DNA of 64,000 bases from Albugo candida (lineage: Eukaryota; Oomycota; Peronosporomycetes; Albuginales; Albuginaceae), in the NCBI GenBank assembly GCA_905220665.1, contig CAJNAR010000148.1:1-64000 (forward strand), written 5' to 3'. Positions 45,304-53,804 of the stretch are shown piece after piece (position 1 is the stretch's first letter; each line of letters opens with the position of its first letter). The position numbers were made by a program, and so were the translations under genes. Below the pieces are notes generated by a model. That model made no database searches. It had not been told where the DNA came from and saw nothing but the letters and a program-made list of their open reading frames with translations.

Positions 45304-46296
45304 ATGTTTCTAAAATGGCACCAGGTTTTTTTCTTTGGAATTCTCAGCGTTCTCGTGCCGCTTTTCCATGCTGAGACCATTTACAAGAGCGTTCAACTCC
45401 TCTTCTTCTCTTTATTCCTTCTAAACTGCTTTGATCTTATCATTCGCAAATACCAACTCTGGGATTTTGAACCGTTGGCTCCGACTGCGAATGGATATGC
45501 GTTAGTTAATGATTCAAGCACGGATATCGGACGCGAAATGGTGTTTCTATTAGCAGAAAAAAAATATTCGATGATTCTCGTGTCTCGATCTCAATCAACT
45601 ATGGAAAACATGAAGATCGAAATGGAGCTTGTCAACAAGGTCCGAGTATTCTGTTGTTTTGCCGATACATCGACTCAAGACGGGATCAATAAAGTAATCG
45701 CGTACATTCGAGAGAATCAATTCCGTATCGATATTCTGATCAATATCGCGTCGCTCTCTGAAATCAGCTCATTCGTACAGCTCACGAGAGAAGATGCCCA
45801 GAAATGGACCCAAGCTACTCTCGCTGCTACTGTTCACCTGACGCATGCTTTCTTGCCAATGATGATAAGACGAAAGAAGGGATCTATTCTCAATGTCACA
45901 TCCATGAAAGTTGCAGGTCCAATACCCGGAAGAAGTCTTGAATCAGCTTTGCATGCAGCAATCGATATGCTCACTCAAGCGATCAATTATGATTTACGGA
46001 ATACTGGAGTTGTCGTATCGAGTTACTACCCGGGGCCTTTGTTTCAAAGCTTTGAAAAAGAAGGCTCACTCAGTCACGCGTATGACATCAAAGGTATAGC
46101 AAAGTGTGGACTTGAAGAAATGTATAATGGGAATGAGGGCGCATCCGACAGCACATGGAGTCGGCTCGTAATTTATATTCTTCAGAGCTTTATCCCAACG
46201 CGCGTTCGACTTGGAATACTTTCAGGTCTACAAACGTGGTTATACGGGTCTCTAAAAGTCCAAGCTGCATCCCGACCTATCTCGCAAAAGCACTGA
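45304..46296 (+). CDS. SDR-fold protein (copy B), catalytic Tyr/Lys lost
   Basis: About 330 residues. The frame is open to 45292, and the first ATG is 45304. The N-terminus (MFLKWHQVFFFGILSVLVPL, then LLFFSLFLLNCFDLII) is hydrophobic, suggesting a membrane anchor as in 17-beta-HSD12/ketoacyl-CoA-reductase-like SDRs. The Rossmann part is recognisable: GYALVNDSSTDIGREMVFLL in place of TGxxxGxG, MILVSRSQ, DILINIAS in place of NNAG, GSILNVTSM with the Ser, and YYPGPLFQSF in place of the PG motif. The active-site Y-x-x-x-K is replaced: where active enzymes have YSASKAA, this reads ESALHAA. The glycine-rich loop is also altered. I infer a non-catalytic SDR. It is the only copy of three with its own leader and an unbroken frame. 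Confidence 0.8.
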   Translation: MFLKWHQVFFFGILSVLVPLFHAETIYKSVQLLFFSLFLLNCFDLIIRKYQLWDFEPLAPTANGYALVNDSSTDIGREMVFLLAEKKYSMILVSRSQSTMENMKIEMELVNKVRVFCCFADTSTQDGINKVIAYIRENQFRIDILINIASLSEISSFVQLTREDAQKWTQATLAATVHLTHAFLPMMIRRKKGSILNVTSMKVAGPIPGRSLESALHAAIDMLTQAINYDLRNTGVVVSSYYPGPLFQSFEKEGSLSHAYDIKGIAKCGLEEMYNGNEGASDSTWSRLVIYILQSFIPTRVRLGILSGLQTWLYGSLKVQAASRPISQKH

Positions 46297-46413
46297 TGAT
46301 GCAGCAAACACTACAATCTACTACCACCTGCTGGAAAGCTAAAAGCATTGAGGAGACGGACGCAAATTATCAAAAGTTCGATGTAAACAGGCTAAGACTC
46401 GGTATATTTCAAT

Positions 46414-46896
46414 TTAAAAGACATGCGGTGGCTTTTCGATATCCTCGCAGTGAGTCGGTGGCTCATCTTCGGGACATGTCGTGCAAATTTGGTCCCACGT
46501 GTCGTCGGTCTTGTTCATGTGCAAGGCGTGACAACGTGCCGCTCGGAAAAAGCACGAATTCCGAAACCATTGTTTACTCGGTTCTTCAGATGCTTTGCAT
46601 ACATGTATCTTGTCCTTGCCGCACATGTGTTTGTAACAGTCACTGCCGTCGTCACCAGGAACTGGAGGACATTCTCCAAGCATCTGTAGTCCTTTATTTT
46701 TCCCCAAACAAAAATCTGCTTCCAATTCCCGGATATTGTTGTATGATTTACCATCATTCGAACACGCCCGATCTTCAGGGTAGTTGGTCCCGGCGACGGG
46801 TGGGCATTGAAGCGTAATTGACGCTATTCTTGCACTGCATCCCATAAAGCAGCAGAGAATGAGCATGAAGAGAATTGTTCGTGACGAGTTGGCCAT
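46414..46896 (-). CDS. Secreted Kazal-type protease inhibitor, copy B
   Basis: A 160-residue protein with signal peptide MANSSRTILFMLILCCFMGC. Two Kazal-like units follow: CPPVAGTNYPEDRACSNDGKS with YNNIRELEADFC and a final GEC, then CYKHMCGKDKIHVCKAS with NSCFFRAARC and ICTTC. Kazal domains block serine proteases through a loop after the second cysteine; related oomycete proteins (EPI family) are secreted against plant proteases. In the first unit the cysteine normally found after Y-x-N is Ile (YNNIREL), so one disulfide is probably missing there, whereas copy C keeps it (YESMCAF). It is convergent with SDR copy B, 117 bp apart. Start ATG at 46896 is supported by the shared leader and 5' flank of all three copies. 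Confidence 0.8.
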   Translation of the reverse strand: MANSSRTILFMLILCCFMGCSARIASITLQCPPVAGTNYPEDRACSNDGKSYNNIRELEADFCLGKNKGLQMLGECPPVPGDDGSDCYKHMCGKDKIHVCKASEEPSKQWFRNSCFFRAARCHALHMNKTDDTWDQICTTCPEDEPPTHCEDIEKPPHVF

Positions 46897-47930
46897 GATT
46901 GTGAAAATTTGTGAATGAACATACTGGCAAGCAATGAGAAATCAACTTGGTGCAAATGCTCTGCTCAAAGAGAAGAGAAGTAATAAACGTGTAGTGATAT
47001 ATTCAGATCTGGCACGTATCGGCCAGATGTCAATCTGACCTGGTGCTAGTATCAAACATCATATGGGGAACGATATACCTGTTCCATTCTTCTGATTTAG
47101 ATATGCATATGGCAAACGCCACCAGCTGGATACTTGCGTCCGCCGTAAGAGTTCCTGTAAATCGACTATATTTTTCACTTCCTGGTCCAAAGTCTAGAAT
47201 ATCGTCCATTTCGTTACTCTAAAGTATCCTACTCTATGGTATACGCAAGTAGAATCAGAGAAAGGAATCATACTGTGGAGCATACCGAAGAATTCTTTGC
47301 GTCGACAGACTGATCGGGAGAATACAGACGTCAGTCGTGGAACCAGTCGACTTAGAGTATATGCCCTATGCATGGGTTATGTGCTCTGAGAGAATCATTT
47401 CTGTCAAAAGTCGAAGCTCTAGTCCTGGTTGTGCTCAGAAATCAGCGTGCTTTTTGGCGTCAAGGTCATTATCGCTTCTCGGAATGATCTAAACACGAAT
47501 CTGCGCGCCGTTACCGAACATCATGAGCTTCAACAATCGCGAGCCTTTCCATACGTAAAAGACACTAGAAGTACTTTGATCTCTTCTATCCTAGTCTCTG
47601 CATAGATCATGAATTTGTTTTGCCCGCGATTAAAGTACAGGCAGATCACATCGTTTGTAGTCCATTTAGAGATTCTGATCTATCAAACTAAGGTAAAGCT
47701 TTTATATAATTTTTATTACTACAGACGAATTCGAAAGGCGAACAAGTCAAACCGCACAGAAAGCATGAAAATGTCCGACCAGATTGGAGTTCCTGCAAAT
47801 TAGCACTGCGACCTAGCAAACTGCATTGCTACGACAAACTCCATCTATATCGATTCCTCGTTGCATCTATGACATGTTATTTATGGCTCTGTCTGGATGA
47901 GCATTTCTTCTCGAAACGATTCAGACAGAG
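46897..47930. repeat. Duplicated spacer upstream of Kazal copy B
   Basis: Related to 49577-50510 (upstream of Kazal copy C) and, inverted, to 32390-32960. Shared blocks include GTGATATATTCA, TCTGGCACGT, GGCAAACGCCACCAGCT and CGTCGACAGACTGATCGGGA. Contains no gene of its own apart from short frames. Likely holds the Kazal promoter near 46897-47000. Confidence 0.8.
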
Positions 47931-48928
47931 ATGGTTGCTTAAACTTTGAATGCGTCATTATTTAAAGGTTCTCGAAGTAGCCCGTCGATATATTTCATTC
48001 ATACAGGCTTCAAGGATATCGAGCAAGTGGATTCAAGAAAAGTAACAGCACTTAAACTGCTTTGATCTCATCATTAGCAAATACCAGCGCTAGATTTTTG
48101 AACCGTTAGCTTCGACTGCGAATGGATATGCGTTAGTCAATGATTCAAGCACGGTATCGGACGCGAAATGGTGTTGCTAGTAGCAGAAAAAAATATTCGA
48201 TGATTCTCGTGTCTCGATCTCAATCAACTATGGAAAACATGAAGATCGAAATGGAGCTTGTCAACAAGGTCCGAGTATTCTGTTGTTTTGCCGATACATC
48301 GACTCAAGACGGGATCAATAAAGTAATCGCGTACATTCGAGAGAATCAATTCCGTATCGATATTCTGATCAACATCGCGTCGCCCTCTAAAATCAGCTCA
48401 TTCGTACAGCTCACGAGAGAAGATGCCCAGAAATGGACCCAAGCTACTCTCGCTGCTACTGTTCACCTGACGCATGCTTTCTTGCCAATGATGATAAGAC
48501 GAAAGAAGGGATCTATTCTCAATGTCACATCCATGAAAGTTGCAGGTCCAATACCCGGAAGAAGTCTTGAATCAGCTTTGCATGCAGCAATCGATATGCT
48601 CACTCAAGCGATCAATTATAATTTACGGAATACTGGAGTTGTCGTATCGAGTTACTACCCGGGGCCTTTGTTTAGAAGCTTTGAAAAAGAAGGCTCACTC
48701 AGTCACGCGTATGACATCAAAGATATAGCAAAGCGTGGACTTGAAGAAATGTATAATGGAAATGAGGGCGCATCTGACAGCACATGGAGTCGGCTCGTAA
48801 TTTATATCCTTCAGAGCTTTATCCCAACGCGGGTTCGACTTGGAATACTTTCAGGTCTACAAACGTGGTTTTACGGGTCTCCAAAAGTCCAAGCTGCATC
48901 CGGACCTGTCTCGCAAAAGCAGAGATGA
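47931..48928 (+). pseudogene. Chimeric pseudogene: PG-rich 5' end fused to SDR (copy C)
   Basis: 47931-48052 corresponds to the 5' part of the PG-rich-repeat gene (50515 onward), ending in GATTCAAGAAAAGTAACAGC. It then switches to SDR sequence equivalent to 45430 onward (AAACTGCTTTGAT). The SDR part has lost one base at ACGG(A)TATCGG and one A of the run before TATTCGATG, relative to copy B, so the frame is broken near its start. From 48200 it is open and about 97% like copy B, including the ESALHAA site. Codon 4 of the PG-rich start is TAA (MVA-stop). This junction is repeated in inverted copy A. Confidence 0.85.
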
Positions 48929-49111
48929 TGCAGCAAATACTACAATCTACTACCACCTGCTCGAAAGGCAAAAGATTGAGAAGATTAACGCAAGTTATTA
49001 AACTTTAAAAAGTGTGATATAAACAGGTTCTAAAAAGGCTCGGTATATTTCATTTAAAGTACATGCTGCGGCTTTTTGATCTCCACTCGTTAACCTGCGA
49101 ATTACGTGACA

Positions 49112-49576
49112 CTATAACGGTAGGTCTTCGCAGTTTTCCGGTTTCTTATCGGCGGAACAACCAGTGCAGATTCTATCGAACGACTTGTCGCTCGCTTTCA
49201 GGCTTTTGGCGCGGCAACGTGCCGTTCTGAACACGCACGAATTCAGCCACTTTTCTTTACTTGGCCCCTCAGTCTCTTTGCACACAGGTTGACTGTGCGT
49301 TTTGCACATCGCTATGTTACAGTCACTGCCGTCCTCGCCCTCAAATGGTCCACAGTCTCCAAAATGTCCAAATCCATCATTCTTATTCTTCAAATAAGCT
49401 GTTTCAAATGCACACATACTCTCGTATTGTTTATTATCCTTCGAGCACACCGATTTTGGAACACGTTTTTTACTTTTATGTCGGCTATCCTTTTCAAATG
49501 GCAACACTTTTGCACTGCATCCCATGAACCAGCAGAGAATGTTTATAAAGAGAATAGTTCGTGACAAGTTGGCCAT
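49112..49576 (-). CDS. Secreted Kazal-type protease inhibitor, copy C
   Basis: A 154-residue protein with signal peptide MANLSRTILFINILCWFMGC. The first Kazal unit, VCSKDNKQYESMCAFETAYL to FGDC, keeps the Y-x-x-x-C pattern. The second runs CNIAMCKTHSQPVCKETEG, NSCVFRTARCRA, ICTGC. Between leader and first domain lies a basic spacer (RHKSKKRVPK). Sequence outside the leader and second domain differs markedly from copy B, more than the flanking SDR and spacer DNA differ, which suggests diversifying change on the inhibitor. Likely secreted and aimed at foreign serine proteases. Convergent with the chimeric SDR copy C. Confidence 0.8.
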   Translation of the reverse strand: MANLSRTILFINILCWFMGCSAKVLPFEKDSRHKSKKRVPKSVCSKDNKQYESMCAFETAYLKNKNDGFGHFGDCGPFEGEDGSDCNIAMCKTHSQPVCKETEGPSKEKWLNSCVFRTARCRAKSLKASDKSFDRICTGCSADKKPENCEDLPL

Positions 49577-50514
49577 GATTGTGAAAATCTGTGAATGACT
49601 ATATTTACAAGTATTGAGAATTCAAGTTGGTGCAAAGGCTCTGTTCAGAAAGAAGAGAAGCGTGACATGTGGAGTGATATATTCAAATCTGGCACGTGTC
49701 AGCCAGATACCAATTCAATCTGGTCCTAGAATCGATCATCGTTAAGTGATCGGTTTACTCATTCCATTCTCCTGAAACATATGTGCATGTGGCAAACGCC
49801 ACCAGCTATACACTTGCATCCACCCTTTGATTACCTGTAAATTGACTACAGTTTACGCTTCCTGGTACAAAGTCTATACTATCTTCCCATCCGATCCGCT
49901 GTAGCATCCACTTCTATACTATTCGCTAGTGCTTGATCAGAAGAAAAAACATACCGTGAAGCATACATATAGATTCTTTGCGTCGACAGACTGATCGGGA
50001 ATGTAGGCCTTAATCGTGGTTATAAGCAATAGTCCTAGTCGTGCTCACATCAGCGTGCATTCTGGCGTTAACGTCATCAACGCTTCTCGAAACGATCGAA
50101 AGACGAACTTACGCGCCGATACCGAACATCATGAGCTTCAACAATCGCCAGCCTCTCCATCCGTAAAAGTCACTAAGAGAACTTCATCTTCTTCTGTCCT
50201 AGTCTCTACATAGATCATGCATTCGTTATGCCCGCAATTACAGTAGAGGCAGATCACATCGTTTGTAATCCATCTAGAAATTCTGATCTATCAAACCAAG
50301 TTGAAGCTTGTATATAATTCATTGTCCGATCAGAATGGAGGTCCCTGCAAATTGGCACTGCGACCTAGCAAACTGTATCGCTACGACCAATTCCATCTAA
50401 ATCAGATACTTGGCTGCATCTATTTTGAGCGTCGTTGAAATGTTATTTATGTCTCTGTCTGTGAGGTTTTTGGCGTTGGGATGAGCATTTCTTCTCGGAA
50501 CGATTCAGACAGAG
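49577..50514. repeat. Duplicated spacer upstream of Kazal copy C and of the PG-rich gene
   Basis: Second copy of the spacer described at 46897-47930. It ends at the intact PG-rich-repeat start codon, so it probably includes promoters of both divergent genes. Confidence 0.8.
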
Positions 50515-51339
50515 ATGGTTGCTGAAACTTTGAATGCGTCACCAAATAAAGCTTCTCGAAGTAGCCCGTCAAAATTTGTCATTTACACAGGCTTTAACGA
50601 TATCAAGTCTTCTTGTGGTGAGCAAGTGGATTCAAGAAAAGTAACAGCACCATATACAGTGTTTGGTAGCAGTCCTCGACCCAAGCCATCCAATGGTGCT
50701 AAATCACCAGGACCTGGGTCGTACCAAATTCCATCAACGCTAGGCAAAGCTGTTTTGTCGACTATTCAACAAGCACCGTCCTGTTCACTTAGTGGACGTG
50801 ACAAATTCGGATCTGCCATTGATATCAAACTTGCAGCATCGAGTCCAGGACCAGGTGATTATAGCAGCAAAGTTGTCAATCTTCGTGAACAGAACGCACC
50901 AAAATTTTCGTTGGGTAAAAAATGGAGCTCCAACGCGGATGCTAATAAGAAGGTTCCTGGTCCGGGTGCGTACGAGGCATCCAATTCCATTGGTCCGACT
51001 TTTTTATCAACTCAGAAAAGCAATCCTGCTTCCGCATTCCCTCGGGGCGAGCGAACACCACTGACTCCAAATAGCACACCGGATGTAGGACCAGGTCAAT
51101 ACGGTGTCGTGGTGACATCAGTAGGAAAGCAAACGATCTCAACTCTTTCGACGCCAGCGTCTTTCTCATTCGGCACACAAGAACGCAGCAAAACGAGCAA
51201 AACCAAAGAGCTTGATAATGCAGGACAGGGACGATATTACTCGGCCAGGAGTTCTGTCGGTAAACAAAGTGAATCGATCTATCCTTCCTCTCCGGGTATA
51301 TCTATGTCAGGTAGAACAAAGTTTGGGAGTCATTTTTAA
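50515..51339 (+). CDS. PG-rich (SHIPPO-type) repeat protein, probably flagellar
   Basis: A 274-residue single-exon protein. From residue 60 on it carries spaced Pro-Gly-Pro-Gly-x-Tyr units: KSPGPGSYQIPS, SSPGPGDYSS, KVPGPGAYEASN, DVGPGQYGV, and a degenerate NAGQGRYYSARS. Between them are SLGKKWS and SMSGRTKFG-type segments. This is the sperm-tail PG-rich repeat (STPGR/SHIPPO) pattern, found in microtubule-inner or axoneme-associated proteins of flagellated eukaryotes, which fits an organism with zoospores. No catalytic domain. The 5' part of this gene was duplicated into the chimeras at 47931 and 32136. Confidence 0.82.
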   Translation: MVAETLNASPNKASRSSPSKFVIYTGFNDIKSSCGEQVDSRKVTAPYTVFGSSPRPKPSNGAKSPGPGSYQIPSTLGKAVLSTIQQAPSCSLSGRDKFGSAIDIKLAASSPGPGDYSSKVVNLREQNAPKFSLGKKWSSNADANKKVPGPGAYEASNSIGPTFLSTQKSNPASAFPRGERTPLTPNSTPDVGPGQYGVVVTSVGKQTISTLSTPASFSFGTQERSKTSKTKELDNAGQGRYYSARSSVGKQSESIYPSSPGISMSGRTKFGSHF

Positions 51340-51373
51340 GGTTCTGTTGCAATAGTATCAGATTTATTTCATA

Positions 51374-51894
51374 TTACGAGGACTTTTGTTCATCTTCCAT
51401 TTCAAAGTCTTCCTCTTGTTGATCCTTCCAAGCTTTTGCCATTTGAAACTCATTATAATGTACCTTTCGCTTCTCATTAAAAAGCTTGCCTGTATCACCA
51501 TTCAGCTCCGAGTGTTTTTTCTTTGTCCAACTTTCCTCGTCTGCATTTTTTTGTGCTTGTTCGACACCCTCCAATTTCGCATGAAATTCTTTCCACTGAA
51601 AACAATGAAGAACTTAGATTTGACTGCATGCACTTGGCTGAAGGTCCTACCTCAAGCGCGTGTGGCTGTTTCTGGTCGGATCCTTGGACTCGCTCATTAG
51701 CACGTTTCAAAGTGAGTAGAGGTATTCCTACCTTCCTTCTGGTGATAACGGTACGGAGTCTTCGGTTCTTCTATCTTCATCCGTGTTCCGCGATCGAGAT
51801 TGTGCCTGGCAATGGTCTCCTCATCCCACTTGATGCGTGCAGGTCCATGCTCTGCGTCGCTGTTCCTGTCGCCTGTAAATTGTCGACCTGACAT
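51374..51894 (-). CDS. Protein phosphatase 1 inhibitor-2 homologue
   Basis: Inhibitor-2 binds PP1 catalytic subunit through short linear motifs and restrains it. Three exons (51894-51732, 51688-51651, 51595-51374) give 140 residues. Introns are 43 and 55 bp, GT-AG. The second family motif is present as RIKWDEETIARH followed by RGTRMKIEEPKTPY, and the third as KRKVHYNEFQMAKAW, where HYNE sits over the PP1 metal site in known structures. The first motif (KGILK type) is not seen. The C-terminus is acidic (EEDFEMEDE). Shorter than the animal protein (about 205), as expected of a protist form. The small middle exon was placed to keep the frame. It lies near the Aurora kinase gene. Confidence 0.85.
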
Positions 51895-52327
51895 GGGAAG
51901 CTGTTAGAATCGTAAGTAAGCGCATCGTAACGGTCGAAAATATGCTTTTATTAATGGCTCTAGCTTTGAGAGGAGGAGGGAATGTCAGCAACAGCCGCTG
52001 CAATCGGACAGAGTATTAAGGCGCAAGTTGGCACGTCATTAGGGTGAAATATGTATTCAAATTATATCATGCTCTGGAGTATGGCAAGTGTGCAGAAAGA
52101 AGAGGCTTTAAAATAGAATACGGAGTGTCGCGGTTCTATAGCGCCATTCACTGAGGTGATGACTCCGATCAATCGCTGTTGTTGGCGATTAATGGTCTGC
52201 AGAATGATGCACTTAGTTTGTGGCTTATACAGCCGACAGAAAGCGCTGAATGGCTTCGAAACATCCATACATCGCTGCTTCGCCCTGATTCGATGAAAAT
52301 GCGCATACATTCTATTTGAATTGCGTA
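51895..52327. other. Intergenic, presumed divergent promoter
   Basis: About 430 bp between the minus-strand inhibitor-2 gene and the plus-strand coiled-coil gene. No other feature recognised. Confidence 0.5.
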
Positions 52328-52701
52328 ATGGGCGGACAAAGTACGCGAATGCTTGCCGAAATTGCAAAGGATTCCATGGAGATTATCGAACAAACGAGTA
52401 AGAGAGTATATGAGCAAAATGTGTATGCAAAGAAGCAGGTAAATGCCCAGGTTCAAAAACTGAAGGAAACGCAAATTGAGCTGAAAAAGCAACAAAATAC
52501 TGCTCAAACAGAAATGATCAATTCACTTTTGAAGCTACAGACACAGAAACAGCGACTTGACCAATCAGTACGCGCAATCCGATGTTTTCGTTACAGTTCG
52601 ATCTTAATTCACACTCGTAGGCCGTGAAATTTGCAGATCACTTCAGTTTGGAAAAGAGAGGGAGGAATGGCGCACCACCCGATGCCAATACAACATTGTA
52701 G
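52328..52701 (+). CDS. Small coiled-coil protein of unknown function
   Basis: Two exons (52328-52567, 52621-52701; 53-bp GT-AG intron) give 106 residues. Starts MGGQSTRMLAEIAKDSMEII; a Gly at position 2 makes N-myristoylation possible but the context is not decisive. Residues about 20-80 are a long amphipathic helix rich in Gln, Lys and Glu (e.g. QKLKETQIELKKQQNTAQTE), likely a coiled coil. The second exon adds AVKFADHFSLEKRG. No family recognised. The frame is open upstream to 52316, but the first ATG is at 52328. Confidence 0.5.
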
Positions 52702-52777
52702 AGGTATAGCGCGCTCAGGTTCACGCCGAAGAGATAGTACAGTGAAAATAATTTACACAAATCATTATGCGTTATGG

Positions 52778-53716
52778 TCAAAGTCCTGCACTTTCAGCAC
52801 AATGCAACTGAATCCATGAATGTTCTAGTAAGTTTGGTAGCGATATCCTGAGCTGTGGATCTCTTTGCAATATCTTCTGCAACAAGTCACGTGCAGGAGA
52901 CGATACATGACTCGGAAACTGTAAATCAACCGATGCGATCCGTTTATAGGTCTCTGTGTTTCCTATAGCTTCGAATGGAGGAGCTCCAACTAGGAATTCG
53001 TACATAAGCACGCCCAATGTCCAGACATCCACATTCTCATCATGAGGTTTATTTTCGATCATTTCTGGAGGGAGATAATCCAGCGTACCACAAAGTGTGG
53101 TTCGTCTTGATGTCGGCGCATGAACAGACCATCCGAAATCAGCAATCTTGAGCTGTCCATTGTATCCAACCAGGAGATTCTCCGGCTTGATATCTCGATG
53201 AATTACATGCTTACTGTGCATATATATCAGCGCTCGAGCCAGCTCTTGAACGTACAGCGCTGATTGACGCTCGGTAAAGCGCCCTTCCTGTACAAGATAT
53301 TTGTACAACTCTCCTCTTGGTGCATATTCGATAATCAAGTAAACGCGTTTTGCATCGTAAAAGTAGCCATACAACCGCAAGATGTTTTTGTGCCTTAAAT
53401 GTGATTGAATCTCAATCTCTCGACGAAGTTGATGTTCGACGTTCGATTTCATTAATTGTTGTTTCTGTAAGACTTTGAGTGCAATCACATACTTTGATTT
53501 CTTCTCTCGTGCGAGATAAACACTTCCAAATTTGCCTTTTCCTAATGGTTTTCCAATCTCAAAATCACTCAATTTCCACGTTTTGCGGTGCGTATTCGAT
53601 ACGCTATGGCGAACTTTGACGGATGGAGCTGACGATAAACGATTCAGTTTGGTTGTCTGTGATGCAGCCACAGCGTCATTGAAAGTACTTGCGCTCGCAT
53701 TTGTCGGAGCTTTCAT
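52778..53716 (-). CDS. Aurora-type serine/threonine kinase
   Basis: Mitotic kinase acting at centrosomes, spindle and chromosomes. A 312-residue single-exon protein with a short Ser/Thr-rich N-terminus (about 48 residues), then a complete kinase domain: glycine loop [15 protein letters not shown], catalytic Lys in [29 protein letters not shown], and the Aurora activation loop [17 protein letters not shown] with the autophosphorylated Thr. [18 protein letters not shown] and a DPQLRISL segment complete the C-lobe. DFGWSVHAP and the [15 protein letters not shown] loop separate it from AGC kinases. A single-lineage Aurora is expected, so A versus B cannot be assigned. Divergent from MUS81, with start codons 88 bp apart. 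Confidence 0.95.
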   Translation of the reverse strand: MKAPTNASASTFNDAVAASQTTKLNRLSSAPSVKVRHSVSNTHRKTWKLSDFEIGKPLGKGKFGSVYLAREKKSKYVIALKVLQKQQLMKSNVEHQLRREIEIQSHLRHKNILRLYGYFYDAKRVYLIIEYAPRGELYKYLVQEGRFTERQSALYVQELARALIYMHSKHVIHRDIKPENLLVGYNGQLKIADFGWSVHAPTSRRTTLCGTLDYLPPEMIENKPHDENVDVWTLGVLMYEFLVGAPPFEAIGNTETYKRIASVDLQFPSHVSSPARDLLQKILQRDPQLRISLPNLLEHSWIQLHCAESAGL

Positions 53717-53804
53717 CGGAGATATCGTAAGTTCGCGTCTTGATTTAAAGATTTGAATTTCCGCCCTTATCGCACCTAGTTTATGTACGCCTGTATCTGA
53801 TAAA
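53717..53804. promoter_or_regulatory. 88-bp bidirectional promoter between Aurora kinase and MUS81
   Basis: Only 88 bp separate the two divergent start codons, so both genes must share core promoter space or have very short leaders. No clear TATA box was seen. Confidence 0.55.

Noticed and set aside
48140..48928. Intact second SDR gene
   Set aside because: The open frame starts inside the fold after two single-base losses relative to copy B and has no leader or nucleotide-binding loop in frame.
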